A DNA stretch of 64,000 nucleotides from Paraburkholderia megapolitana (GTDB lineage Bacteria; Pseudomonadota; Gammaproteobacteria; Burkholderiales; Burkholderiaceae). Under the pieces are notes generated by a model. The model was not told the DNA's origin and did not search any database. It saw nothing but the letters and a program-made list of their open reading frames with translations. The position numbers and the translations under genes were made by a program. Of this stretch, positions 1-8,997 are shown one piece after another. Where the stretch lies: positions 2,519,001-2,583,000 of the forward strand of contig NZ_CP041745.1 of the NCBI RefSeq assembly GCF_007556815.1, in the 5' to 3' direction. How positions within the stretch are numbered: position 1 is the stretch's first letter; every line of letters starts with the position of its first letter.

Positions 1-1129
1 AAACCTGGCGCCCGTAGCGCGTGACGAGTTCACGCGCAAGCGTGAGCCACCATGCATTCAGCTTGCGTTGAATCTCGGGCTCGCGGCCGATCCGCTTGCC
101 GAGCGACACCAGCATACGGGTGAAAGCGTCGCGCATCGCCGATGGCTCACGGCCGAGATCGGCGATCACATGTTCGCGCAAACGGTCGAGCGGCACGCGG
201 TAATAATCGGCTTGCCTGAAATGACGAATGCAGTCGCGCATCAACGACCTGCCGAAACGACGATGTACGGGCGAGGTCTGCAACTGCACGATCAACTCGC
301 GCACTGTTTCATCGAACTGGCGGCGCAGTTCGTGATCCGGACTCGCCGCTGCTTCATGAAGCAGCGCAATGATGCCCTCGACAAATTTCCTGACGATGTA
401 GGCATCGAGCCGCGCGGGCGTGTACTTCGACGTTTCGCTGAACTTGGCCTTGATCATTTCAACGTTGGCCACTAGCCACTTTTCCAGCGCATCGAGCCCG
501 TGATCGAGCCACGGCTGATGCCGCTCGTCTTCAGTCAGGATCTGGAGCACGTTGCCGGCCATGCGGGAGACGTCGAGCGTACGCAGTTGCGGTATCACCA
601 GATGATCGAAAAACCATTGCACGTCTTTTTCATTCATGCCCGCAAGCAGTCCGGCAACGGCATCCGCGGCGACATCGGCGACGCCGCGGCTGTTCGCCGG
701 TTGTGCCAGCCACTGCGCCAGCGCCTTTGCCGCATCGTGACTGCCCAGCCTGTCGACGATGAGATCCGGTGTCAGAAAATTTTCTTCGACGAAGTGACCG
801 AGACTCTCGGCGATGCGTTGCTGGTTTTGCGAAATGATGGCCGTATGCGGGATCGGCAAACCCAGCGGGCGACGAAACAGCGCGACGACCGCATACCAGT
901 CCGCGATCGCACCGACCGTGCCGGCCTCTGCAAACGCACGCGGCCACGCAAGCCACGGATACTGCGCCTGCCACACCACACATGCGAACAGCAACGCGAT
1001 CATCAGGACGAGCAGGCATAGCGCCGTCCGACGCATGCGCCTCAGGCCCGCTATCTTGCGATCTTCACGTGCATTGGCAGCGGCATTAATCGACCGCGCC
1101 TCATCTCCATCGCCAGCAAAAAAATTCAA
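1..1129 (-). CDS. DUF445 family membrane-anchored protein (3' part outside window)
   Basis: This reading frame enters from the left edge, so its C-terminus is missing; about 376 codons are visible. It matches the DUF445 (YjiN-like) family: one hydrophobic segment near residues 32-55 from the TTG, then the block EAGTVGAIADWYAVVALFRR, then a long helical region with conserved stretches such as FVEENFL. The family is membrane anchored and its function is unknown. I place the start at TTG 1129 because AGGAGG lies just upstream and the codon overlaps the phaZ stop as TTGA, which suggests translational coupling. ATG 1036 is a possible internal start (MRRTALCL) just before the membrane segment. It is the last visible gene of the PHA operon; whether it has a role in PHA metabolism is unknown. 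Confidence 0.8.
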   Translation of the reverse strand, partial: MNFFAGDGDEARSINAAANAREDRKIAGLRRMRRTALCLLVLMIALLFACVVWQAQYPWLAWPRAFAEAGTVGAIADWYAVVALFRRPLGLPIPHTAIISQNQQRIAESLGHFVEENFLTPDLIVDRLGSHDAAKALAQWLAQPANSRGVADVAADAVAGLLAGMNEKDVQWFFDHLVIPQLRTLDVSRMAGNVLQILTEDERHQPWLDHGLDALEKWLVANVEMIKAKFSETSKYTPARLDAYIVRKFVEGIIALLHEAAASPDHELRRQFDETVRELIVQLQTSPVHRRFGRSLMRDCIRHFRQADYYRVPLDRLREHVIADLGREPSAMRDAFTRMLVSLGKRIGREPEIQRKLNAWWLTLARELVTRYGRQV

Positions 1130-1958
1130 CCTGCCTCCTGCCTGAGAAACCTGCGCACCACCGGCCCGACTTCGCTCGCGCGCGAGATAAGAAACAGATG
1201 ACCGTCATCGATCACATAGAGCGTCGAATCGCGGATACGTGCCGCGAGAATTTTTGCGTTGGTCAGCGGCACGATCGGGTCGTCGGTGCCGTGCATGATC
1301 ATGGTTCGCTGGCGCAGCGCACCGAGCCACGGCAGACTGCTCCAGCCAGTCGCGGCCAGCAGTTGATACAGGTAACCGCGGCCGCGCGGCGGCTGGATAT
1401 GCCGGCTGTGCGCCTTTAGCAACGACGGATCGCGCCGGTAAGCGCCTCCGTAGATTTCCGCGCCCACCTCTTGCAGATAGGCGGGATCGGTGTAGCGGCG
1501 CGGTCCGATCAGCTTCGACAGCACCGACAGTTTCGCCGGCACCATGATCACGCCCGGCGAGGTTGCCGCGAGAATCAGCCTGCGGCAGCGGCCCGGATAC
1601 AGGCGCGCGAACTGCTGCGCCAGCGCGCCGCCCACGATACGCCGAGCACGTCGACAGGCCCGTCGTAACCGAGTCGCGTCAGCAGCTTGTCGGCGAGCAC
1701 CGACAGCGTCGAAAAACGATACGGCACAACGGGCACAGGCGAGCCGCCCACACCGGGAATATCGAAGATGATGACGCTCACATCTTCGAGCGCCGCGACG
1801 AACGGCTCGACCAGTTCGAGGTTCGCGCCGATGCCGTTGAAAATGAGCAACGGCGGCGACGCGTCGCTGCCGTGCCATGTGGCGACACGCAGTGTCTGAC
1901 CGTCCAGGTCGATCATCTGGATTTGCATGCTGCAAGCTGATTCGGGGCTCGGGTGCAT
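1126..1958 (-). pseudogene. phaZ: Intracellular medium-chain PHA depolymerase, interrupted by a one-base frameshift
   Basis: Two overlapping frames together encode one alpha/beta hydrolase resembling Pseudomonas PhaZ, which degrades stored medium-chain polyhydroxyalkanoate. The first frame carries LLIFNGIGANLELVEPFV and IFDIPGVGGS and reaches the nucleophile elbow GVSW. The second continues GGALAQQFARLYPGRC, LILAATSPGVIMVPAK, the acid region MIMHGTDDPIVPL and the catalytic His in VIDDGHLFL. The break is at 1631-1633, where three G (minus strand) replace the four needed for GVSWGG. One missing base explains everything, so this is either a very recent mutation or a sequencing error. The start is uncertain: ATG 1958 follows GGAAAC, ATG 2024 follows AAGGGA, and ATG 1928 fits the length of Pseudomonas homologues. 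It lies between the phasin gene and the DUF445 gene. Confidence 0.85.
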
Positions 1959-2031
1959 TTCTTGTTTCCGGATGATCTTCTGGAAGGATACCGCGTTGGA
2001 GGTTTGGTCAGGCCGCATGGGCACTGTCCCT

Positions 2032-2454
2032 TCACTTCTTCGGTTGCAGCAGCGTCTTCAGTTCCTCGACGTGTTCGGCGACGCGCCGCGACACGACCGC
2101 GAAGCTGTCCGACTGCGCGCGGTAGGCCGTGCTCGCGAGTTCCTGCATATCGGCGAGTGCCTTGTGCAGTGCCTGCTGGACTACTTCACCTGTGTTGGCA
2201 GAGGGCTTGACACCCGAGGCCGCCACGCGACCGACAAGCGATTGCAGTTCGGTCAGTGTCGTGCGAAGGATCTCCGACTGCTTCTGGGCCAGCGACTGCA
2301 CGCCCGCGAGCGCCGTCGTATTGGCTTCGGCAATTGCCTCGATGTCCTTGCGGCGCGACTCGAGAACTGCGTTGACGTCGATGCCGGGCAACTTGAACTG
2401 CGTGATGACCTTCTTGTACTCGTCGAAAATACTGTTCGAATTGATAGTGTCCAT
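2032..2454 (-). CDS. phaP: Phasin family protein (PHA granule-associated)
   Basis: This 140-residue protein has the Phasin_2 pattern: an amphipathic N-terminal block with FDEYKKVITQFKLPGIDV, then long helices rich in Ala, Glu, Gln and Leu with no Cys, and a short lysine-ending tail. Phasins coat polyhydroxyalkanoate granules and control their number and size. It sits 64 bases after the PHA synthase gene and just before the depolymerase, which supports a granule role. ATG 2454 is preceded by GGAG at suitable spacing. It is shorter than many phasins of about 180-190 residues but within the family range. The symbol phaP is generic; its relation to PhaF/PhaI phasins of pseudomonads was not resolved. 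Confidence 0.85.
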   Translation of the reverse strand: MDTINSNSIFDEYKKVITQFKLPGIDVNAVLESRRKDIEAIAEANTTALAGVQSLAQKQSEILRTTLTELQSLVGRVAASGVKPSANTGEVVQQALHKALADMQELASTAYRAQSDSFAVVSRRVAEHVEELKTLLQPKK

Positions 2455-2518
2455 GATCGATACTCCAGTGAAACTGCATTAAGAATGTGTTGGCCGCGGC
2501 GCGGTCAACGAGGGTGCG

Positions 2519-4225
2519 TCATGCTTCCATGACATAGGTTCCCGGCGCTTTCACGCCAGCGGGATGCTTCGCGCTGCCGACTGCTGCCGGCGCGGTACGG
2601 CGCTCGCCGGAGTGATCGACAAGCCACGTGCGCCAGTCGCCCCACCACGAGTCCTTTTCGGTCTGGGCATTGCCGAGCCATGCATCGGCAGTCGCAGGCA
2701 ACTCCGGGTTATGGAAGAACTTCGCCTTCGGATTGCCCAGCGGGTTGATCAGACTTTGAATGTGGCCACTCGAACTCAACACGAAGCGCGTCTTGCCGCC
2801 GAACGTGCGCGCCGTGTTGTACACGCCCTTCCACGGCGTGATGTGATCGGTCATGCCGGCGACGATGTATTTGTCGCAGGTCACTTCGGACAGATCGATC
2901 GGCGTACCGAGCACAGTCAGCGCGCGAGGTTTGCTGAACAGGTTGCCCACGAAGATATCGAGCAGTTGTCCATGCATCCGCGCGGGCAACCGCGTTGCGT
3001 CGTTGTTCCAGTAGAGGATGTCGAAAGCGGGCGGCGTTTTGCCGAGCAGATAGTTGTTGACCCAGTAGTTCCAGACGAGATCGTTGGGTCTCATCCATGC
3101 GAACACGCGGCCCATTTCCTCGCCGGCCAGCACGCCCTTCGACGTGCTGTTCTGCTTCGCGGCCGCGATGGCTTCCGGTGTGGCGAAGAGACCAAGTTGC
3201 GAGTCGGCGGTATTGTCGAGCACCGCAACCATCAGCGTGGCGGCATGCACGCTCGTGTCGCCGCGGCTGGCGAGGTGCCCAAGCAACGCCGAAATCGTCA
3301 TCGCCCCCGAACACGCGCCGTGCAGGTTGACGTCCTCGCTACCCGTGATTTCGCGCATAGCCGCGATGGCCTCAAGCAGCGCGGCAACATAGGTATCGAG
3401 GTCCCAGTGACTCTGCGCAGCGGTAGGATTGCGCCAGCTCACCACGAACACCTGGAATTCGCTCTTCACCAGGTAATCGACAATGCTCTTGCCTTCGGAC
3501 AGATCGAACACGTAGTACTTGTTGATCTGCGGCGGCACGATCAGTTGCGGGCGGGTGTACACGTGCTCCGTGGCCGGTGCGTACTGGATCAGCTCGAGCA
3601 CCTCGTTGCGAAACACCACTGCACCCGGCGACGTGGCGAGATTTTCACCCACCTTGAACGCGCTCCTGTCGACTTGCGCCGGCATCCCCTGGTTCTGCAC
3701 GACATCGGTCACGAGGTTGCGGATGCCGCCCAGCAGACTGGCGCCGCCCGAATCGATGATCTTCTTGAGCGCCGCCGGATTGCCGAGCAGCGTGTTGGTC
3801 GGCGATACCGCATCGGTGAAGAGCGACAGGACGAACCGCGCGCGTTCCTTGCTCTTGTCGTCGAGCGTCGAGCGGTCGACAAAGCCTGTCAACGCGTTGC
3901 GCCATGCGACATAGCCTTGCATCGCCATGCGATACAGCGAGTTGCTCTGCCACGCCGGATCGGTGAAACGTTTGTCGCCCTGCGAGGGCGCGAGGTCCGC
4001 ACTGCCACCTAATACCGCCATCAGATCGCGAGCGAGTGCCGCTTCCTGCTCGAGAAGCAAGGCCGGTTGCCGCAGCGCCTGGGTGCCGATCTGTTGCGCG
4101 GTAGCAAGAATGTCGCGTGGCCGCAGCCCCACGAACGGATTCGGTCCGAGCATGCCTTCCGCGGCAGATGCCGCAACGTCGTTCGCCTGCTCGCTGCGTG
4201 TCGTGCTTTCGTCATGTGCCGCCAT
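2519..4225 (-). CDS. phaC: Class II type poly(3-hydroxyalkanoate) synthase
   Basis: This 568-residue enzyme polymerises (R)-3-hydroxyacyl-CoA into polyhydroxyalkanoate at the granule surface. The lipase-like box is GACSG near residue 300, with Cys as nucleophile; the catalytic Asp is in GMTDHITPWKGV and the His in SSSGHIQSLINPLGNPKA. The blocks FAWMRPNDLVWNYWVNNYLL, KTPPAFDILYWN and a C-terminal APGTYV closely resemble Pseudomonas class II synthases, which prefer medium-chain monomers. No PhaE or PhaR partner is seen. I choose ATG 4225, eight bases after a GAGGAG site; an earlier in-frame TTG at 4240 lies inside that site. It follows phaJ by 55 bases in the same operon. Substrate range is inferred from similarity. 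Confidence 0.93.
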   Translation of the reverse strand: MAAHDESTTRSEQANDVAASAAEGMLGPNPFVGLRPRDILATAQQIGTQALRQPALLLEQEAALARDLMAVLGGSADLAPSQGDKRFTDPAWQSNSLYRMAMQGYVAWRNALTGFVDRSTLDDKSKERARFVLSLFTDAVSPTNTLLGNPAALKKIIDSGGASLLGGIRNLVTDVVQNQGMPAQVDRSAFKVGENLATSPGAVVFRNEVLELIQYAPATEHVYTRPQLIVPPQINKYYVFDLSEGKSIVDYLVKSEFQVFVVSWRNPTAAQSHWDLDTYVAALLEAIAAMREITGSEDVNLHGACSGAMTISALLGHLASRGDTSVHAATLMVAVLDNTADSQLGLFATPEAIAAAKQNSTSKGVLAGEEMGRVFAWMRPNDLVWNYWVNNYLLGKTPPAFDILYWNNDATRLPARMHGQLLDIFVGNLFSKPRALTVLGTPIDLSEVTCDKYIVAGMTDHITPWKGVYNTARTFGGKTRFVLSSSGHIQSLINPLGNPKAKFFHNPELPATADAWLGNAQTEKDSWWGDWRTWLVDHSGERRTAPAAVGSAKHPAGVKAPGTYVMEA

Positions 4226-4280
4226 GGTGCTGCTCCTCAAACGTCTCTGTCTGGTTAGCCTGGTTGTGCGATCCGAAGGC

Positions 4281-4751
4281 TTACGCCGCCGCCACGAGCA
4301 TCGCCAGGGTTTCGGCGATCAGCGCCGGCTTGTCTTCGTTCTCGATCTGCAATTCGTTCATCGTCTTGACGATGATCCGGCCACCGCCCTTCTTTTCCAC
4401 CGAGACCAGCGTCACGCGATTTCTCACGCGCGCACCCGCCTTCACCGGCGTCATGAAGCGCACCTTGTCGAGCCCGTAGTTCAGCCCGGCCGATGCATCC
4501 GCGGGAATGATGCCGACCTCGATCGCGGCCGCCGCCAGCAGCGACAGCGTCAGATAGCCGTGCGCGATCGTGCCGCCGAACGGGCTCTCGCGTTTCGCGC
4601 GCTCCACGTCCACGTGAATCCACTGCCGGTCGCCGGTACACGCCGCGAAGGCGTCGATGCGTGCCTGATCGACGGTGACCCAGTCCGATACGCCCAGTTC
4701 GCGGCCAACGAAATCGTCGATCGTGGCGACGCTGTATCCATTGATGCTCAT
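4281..4751 (-). CDS. phaJ: MaoC family (R)-specific enoyl-CoA hydratase
   Basis: This 156-residue hotdog-fold protein has the MaoC/hydratase-2 signature: FAACTGDRQWIHVD, then SPFGGTIAHGYLTLSL. The Asp of TGDRQWIH and its His are the expected catalytic pair. The family adds water to trans-2-enoyl-CoA from beta-oxidation to give (R)-3-hydroxyacyl-CoA, the substrate of PHA synthase. The location between an acyl-CoA ligase and a PHA synthase makes the PhaJ role likely, although sequence alone does not separate PhaJ from other MaoC hydratases. ATG 4751 follows AAGGAG, 22 bases after the ligase stop. Confidence 0.88.
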   Translation of the reverse strand: MSINGYSVATIDDFVGRELGVSDWVTVDQARIDAFAACTGDRQWIHVDVERAKRESPFGGTIAHGYLTLSLLAAAAIEVGIIPADASAGLNYGLDKVRFMTPVKAGARVRNRVTLVSVEKKGGGRIIVKTMNELQIENEDKPALIAETLAMLVAAA

Positions 4752-4773
4752 CGTGTCTGCTCCTTAAGGCCGG

Positions 4774-6417
4774 TCACGCGAACTGTTCGCGCAACCACTT
4801 CTTGTTGGTTTTGCCGACGCTCGTTTTCTGAAGTGCTTCGACGAACTTGACGATCTGCGGCACCGCGTACTTCGAGATCCGCCCGGTCTTGCAGAAACCC
4901 ATCACGTGTTCCTTGACACCGTTTTCAGTCAGCGCCGCGCCCGCCTTCAGCACCACGAGCGCCACCGGCCGTTCGCCCCATTTGTCGTCCTTGATGCCGA
5001 TCACGGCGACTTCCGCCACATCGGGGTGCTGCGAAATCAGGCTCTCGATTTCAAGCGACGAGATCCACTCGCCGCCCGACTTGATGACGTCCTTGATGCG
5101 ATCGGTGATCTGGATGTTGCCGGTCGCGTCGATGTTCGCGATGTCCTGGGTATGCAGGTAACCGCCAGCCCAGAGTTGCGTGGAGGCATCGGGATTGTTC
5201 AGGTAGCCCTGCGTGAGCCACGGTGCACGAGCGACGATCTCGCCGTAGGCCTTGCCGTCGTGCGCAACGTCTTCCATGTTCTCGTTGACGATGCGCAGAT
5301 CGACGAGCGGAATGGGGAAGCCGGTCTTGCAGCGCAAGCGCACCTCTTCATCGCGATCGAGCGGCCCGGTGTGCGGCGGAAGTTGCGCGAGGCTCAGCAC
5401 GGGGCACGTCTCCGACATGCCGTAGCCGACGAAGATATCGATGCCGCGCTCGAGCGCCGCGCTCGCAAGACCATGTGGCAACGCGCCGCCGCCGATGATT
5501 ACCTTCCATTTGCTGAAGTCCGCGTGCTTCGCGGTATCGCACGAAAGCAGCATGTGCAGGATCGTGCCGACGCAGTGCGAAAACGTGACGCCTTCGTCGC
5601 GGATCAGTTGTACGAGACGCTCGGGCACATAGCGGCCCGGATAGACCTGCTTCACGCCTAGCAGCGTCGCGATGTATGGCATGCCCCAGGCGTGCACATG
5701 GAACATCGGCGTGAGCGGCATATAGACGTCGCCGCGGTGAAAACGCTGGCCCGACATCGGGCTTGCAAGCGCCGCCATCAAGGTCAGCGTGTGCAGAACC
5801 AGCTGACGATGCGAGAAGTACACGCCCTTGGGCAGGCCCGTGGTACCGGTCGTATAGAACGTGGTGGCCCGGGTGTTCTCGTCGAAGTCGGGGAAGTCGT
5901 AGCTCGTGGCGCCGGCCGCGAGCATTTCCTCGTATTCGGCGGCGAACGCAATGGTGTGCGCAGTCGGTTCACCACCCGGCTCATCGATCCACACGAACGT
6001 GCGCACCGTTTCGAGTTGATCCTTGATCGCTTCGACCACCGGCAGGAAATCGGTGTGAACGAACAGCACCTCGGCGCCGGCGTGGTTGATCGTGTAGGCG
6101 ATCTCGGCCTCCGACAACCGGACGTTGACTGTCTGCAGCACGGCACCCATCATCGGGACCGCGAAGTACGCCTCCAGATAGCGGTGGCTGTCCCAGTCCA
6201 TCACCGCCACCGTGCTGCCGTGCCGCACGCCGAGCCCGTCGAGGCCATTGGCGAGTCGCGCAATGCGTTCCTGCAGCGTGGTGTAGGTCATCCGCAGCTT
6301 GCCGCGGTAGACGATTTCCTGGTCCGGTGCCTGAACGAACGACGTATGCAGCAACTGCTTGATCAGCAGCGGATAGGCGTACGGGGAAGGCGTGATGTCT
6401 TGCACGGCGTCCTGCAT
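4774..6417 (-). CDS. alkK: Medium/long-chain fatty acyl-CoA ligase (AlkK-like)
   Basis: This 547-residue member of the acyl-adenylate-forming superfamily activates a fatty acid with ATP and CoA. It has the P-loop-like motif FYTTGTTGLPKGV near residue 190, the motif VGYGMSETCP, and a C-terminal hinge and lid with TDRIKDVIKSGGEWISS. The final VGKTNKKWLREQF supplies the conserved catalytic Lys region. The best match by eye is the AlkK-type medium-chain acyl-CoA synthetase group. It is the promoter-proximal gene of the operon: ATG 6417 follows AAGGAG. In context it would feed fatty acids into beta-oxidation and, through PhaJ, into PHA synthesis. Chain length preference is inferred. Confidence 0.9.
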   Translation of the reverse strand: MQDAVQDITPSPYAYPLLIKQLLHTSFVQAPDQEIVYRGKLRMTYTTLQERIARLANGLDGLGVRHGSTVAVMDWDSHRYLEAYFAVPMMGAVLQTVNVRLSEAEIAYTINHAGAEVLFVHTDFLPVVEAIKDQLETVRTFVWIDEPGGEPTAHTIAFAAEYEEMLAAGATSYDFPDFDENTRATTFYTTGTTGLPKGVYFSHRQLVLHTLTLMAALASPMSGQRFHRGDVYMPLTPMFHVHAWGMPYIATLLGVKQVYPGRYVPERLVQLIRDEGVTFSHCVGTILHMLLSCDTAKHADFSKWKVIIGGGALPHGLASAALERGIDIFVGYGMSETCPVLSLAQLPPHTGPLDRDEEVRLRCKTGFPIPLVDLRIVNENMEDVAHDGKAYGEIVARAPWLTQGYLNNPDASTQLWAGGYLHTQDIANIDATGNIQITDRIKDVIKSGGEWISSLEIESLISQHPDVAEVAVIGIKDDKWGERPVALVVLKAGAALTENGVKEHVMGFCKTGRISKYAVPQIVKFVEALQKTSVGKTNKKWLREQFA

Positions 6418-6672
6418 CTAAATCTCCTTGAGTCGAGAAATCGATCGGGCTGACACAGGCTGTGGGTACGTATCGCGTGCGGTGGCATCCCGGTTGATGC
6501 CATCATCGATTTGATCAGGGGGACGGACTATCCCCGAACAGGGGAGCGTTATGGGGGTAGGCGCGCCGCGGAGATTGCGGCGCAGACGGGGCCGTTGCAA
6601 AAGCGCGTCGTAAAAGCCCCGCGTTTGCCCGAAAAGATTGACTGCGCCGCGCGGGAATCGTTACGCTCTCGC
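6418..6672. other. Intergenic region between the PHA operon and the riboswitch
   Basis: These 255 bases separate the divergent PHA operon and btuB unit. No convincing gene was found. A short inverted repeat CCCC-GAACA-GGGG lies near 6533-6545, and the operon promoter should be here, but no clear sigma-70 boxes could be assigned. Confidence 0.4.
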
Positions 6673-6850
6673 CTCGATGGTTCCCGTGATGGGGATAAAA
6701 GGGAACGCAGTAGTCGCGTCGATGGATCGACGCTTCGAGTCTGCGGCTGCCCCCGCAACTGTAAGCGGCGAGTCCGTGCCAATCGTGACCACTGGGAAAC
6801 CGGGAAGGTCGGCACCGGGCGGCGACCCGTGAGCCAGGAGACCTGCCATC
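6673..6850 (+). ncRNA. Cobalamin (adenosylcobalamin) riboswitch
   Basis: The conserved core of the cobalamin riboswitch can be read in order: GGTTCCCGTGATGGGGATAA with its paired AAAAGGGAACGCAG, then GGCTGCCCCCGCAACTGTAA, then CCACTGGGAAACCGGGAAGG, then the 3' B12 box AGCCAGGAGACCTGCC at about 6832-6847. The family binds coenzyme B12 and represses translation or transcription of uptake and synthesis genes. It precedes a TonB-dependent receptor of BtuB type by about 100 bases. A possible expression platform follows: GAGGTC at 6855-6860 can pair with GACCTC at 6936-6941, close to the start codon. Confidence 0.93.
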
Positions 6851-6953
6851 AACCGAGGTCCTGCAGCCGCGCCGGGCGGGGTGTCCCGAAGCGCGAGCAC
6901 CGCATGATGCGGTTGCGTGTTGCAAGGACGGCTCCGACCTCTGGATCTGTCAC

Positions 6954-8954
6954 ATGGCTAGCATTATTAGAAAAACCTCTTTCTTTCAGAAAGCTTTCTT
7001 GCGTCGCGTTGCGGGAGTTGCAGGAATCGCGGGAATTTCCGCCGCCCTCGCCCTTTCGTTCGGTGCATCGATCGCACAGGCGGCTGACGATTCGACACCG
7101 CCAACGGCGCCGCAGTCTTCCTCCGACACCACGACCACGCTGCCGAACATCGTCGTCACCGGCGATACGCAGCATCTACCGCAATCGTTCGATCAGCGGT
7201 ACGCGACGACACACGTTCTGACGCGTCAGGATCTCGACCGGCTCTCGCCCGCCGATCCCAGCATCACGCAGGCGCTCGCTACGCTTCCCGGTGTTACCGT
7301 TGCGCAGAACGGCGGGCCGGGCGCGACGGCGTCTGTCAGCATTCGCGGTTCGTCGGGTGCGCAGGTTGCCGTGTTTATCGACGGTATCCGCGTGGGCTCC
7401 GCGACCACGGGCACAGCGGAATGGGCCGATCTGCCGGCTTCAGCCTTTGAGCGCGTCGAAGTGATTTCAGGCCCCGCGGCCGCCTCGTTCGGCGCCAACG
7501 CGGTGGGCGGTGTCGTGCAGTTGTTCACACGCCACTCGGCGAATCAGCCCAACCAGACGATGATTTCCACCGGTGGTGGCTCGAACAAGACGTTCGATAC
7601 GCAGATTCGTACGTCTGGCAGTGTCCCTTCGACAGGCCCGCTTGCTGCGCTTGCCGGGCTCACTTATTCGTTGGGACTGCACGACTACAACACGGCCGGG
7701 ATCGATACGACCCAGCCTTACGCATACGGTCACGAAGCAGGCCGCAATCCGTACCACGCGCAGGATATCGACGGCCGGCTCGGCTATGCGCACGGCGACT
7801 GGTCGATTTCCACGTTCGCGCTTTATCACCGGTCGGACCTCTCGTACGACAATGCGGGCGGCGACAACCGGCAACTCGATCACCAGTTGACGACGGGCGT
7901 CGCATTCCACTGGGACATCGCACCGGACACGCAGTTCGACCAGTCCGTCGGTTACGCGAACGACCGCCAGTTTTACTACACCAACAGCCCGGGTATTTCG
8001 AGCGACAAGATCGACTCGACGCGCCTCAGCACATCGACGTCGCTCACGCATCAGGAAAAGGGCTTCCGGTTATTCGGCCTGCCGCTGTCGGGTGAGACGA
8101 AGCTTGCCTACGACTTCTCGCGCGAACAGGCCTTCCTGCCCGTCGATATCCCAACCGGCGTGCCGACGCGCAATGACTCCGCGGTGTCGCTCCACCAGTC
8201 CGCGACGCTCGGCGCGCTCACCGTGTTCCTCGCGGGACGCCATGAGATCGTCGAAGGCCAGTCGGTCAACACCGGCAATGTCGCCGTGTCGTATGCGATC
8301 ACGCCGGTGTACACGGCGCGACTGTCATACGGCAACGCGTTCCGTCTGCCGACGTTCAACGATCTGTACTACCCGCAATTCGGCAACCCGAATCTCCGGC
8401 CCGAGCGCAGCGATTCAGTCGAAGCGGCGCTCGACGCGGCCACTTCGTTCGGCAATTTCTCGGTGGCGATTTACAACACCCGTGTGCATAACCTGATTGC
8501 GTATAACTCGGCGACCTTCGCGCCCGATAACATCGGCGAAGCGCGTATTCAGGGCATCGACCTCTCATACAAAGGCACGCTCGGCAAGTCCACACCCGTC
8601 AGTCTTGCTGTCGGCATCCTGAATCCGCAGGACATCACCGACCGCAGCTGGCTCAATCGTCGCCCGCGTCAAACGGTCAACCTGAGCGTCGATCACACCT
8701 GGGATGAGTTCCACCTGCATGCACTCAGCACGGGCGTCTCTGTGCTGTATGGCGGGACGACGTTTGACGATCAGTTCAATGCGACTTATCTGCCGTCTTA
8801 TACGCGGGTCGATTTGCGCGCTTCATATCGGGTCAACTCGCATCTCACGGTGTCGGCGAATCTGTCGAATCTGTTCAACCGGCAGTATGTGACGGCGTAT
8901 GGATATAACACGCTGGGGCGGACGGCGTTTGGGAAGGTTGCTTATACGTTTTAG
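6954..8954 (+). CDS. btuB: TonB-dependent vitamin B12 receptor (BtuB-like)
   Basis: This 666-residue outer-membrane receptor has an N-terminal signal sequence (cleavage probably after SIAQA, near residue 43), a TonB-box-like segment NIVVTGD, a plug domain with VSIRGSSGAQVAVFIDG and VEVISGPAAASFGANAVGGVV, and a beta-barrel whose last strand ends in a terminal Phe. The C-terminal blocks SYGNAFRLPTFNDLYYPQFG and NPNLRPERSDSVE are typical of BtuB-type receptors. The cobalamin riboswitch directly upstream supports cobalamin uptake as its role. The ribosome-binding site before ATG 6954 is weak, which fits translational control by the leader. No periplasmic binding protein or ABC transporter gene follows. 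Confidence 0.92.
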   Translation: MASIIRKTSFFQKAFLRRVAGVAGIAGISAALALSFGASIAQAADDSTPPTAPQSSSDTTTTLPNIVVTGDTQHLPQSFDQRYATTHVLTRQDLDRLSPADPSITQALATLPGVTVAQNGGPGATASVSIRGSSGAQVAVFIDGIRVGSATTGTAEWADLPASAFERVEVISGPAAASFGANAVGGVVQLFTRHSANQPNQTMISTGGGSNKTFDTQIRTSGSVPSTGPLAALAGLTYSLGLHDYNTAGIDTTQPYAYGHEAGRNPYHAQDIDGRLGYAHGDWSISTFALYHRSDLSYDNAGGDNRQLDHQLTTGVAFHWDIAPDTQFDQSVGYANDRQFYYTNSPGISSDKIDSTRLSTSTSLTHQEKGFRLFGLPLSGETKLAYDFSREQAFLPVDIPTGVPTRNDSAVSLHQSATLGALTVFLAGRHEIVEGQSVNTGNVAVSYAITPVYTARLSYGNAFRLPTFNDLYYPQFGNPNLRPERSDSVEAALDAATSFGNFSVAIYNTRVHNLIAYNSATFAPDNIGEARIQGIDLSYKGTLGKSTPVSLAVGILNPQDITDRSWLNRRPRQTVNLSVDHTWDEFHLHALSTGVSVLYGGTTFDDQFNATYLPSYTRVDLRASYRVNSHLTVSANLSNLFNRQYVTAYGYNTLGRTAFGKVAYTF

Positions 8955-8997
8955 GTGGGGGAAGTGAGGCCGGCCGTGGTGGTATTCCGGTCGGTAC

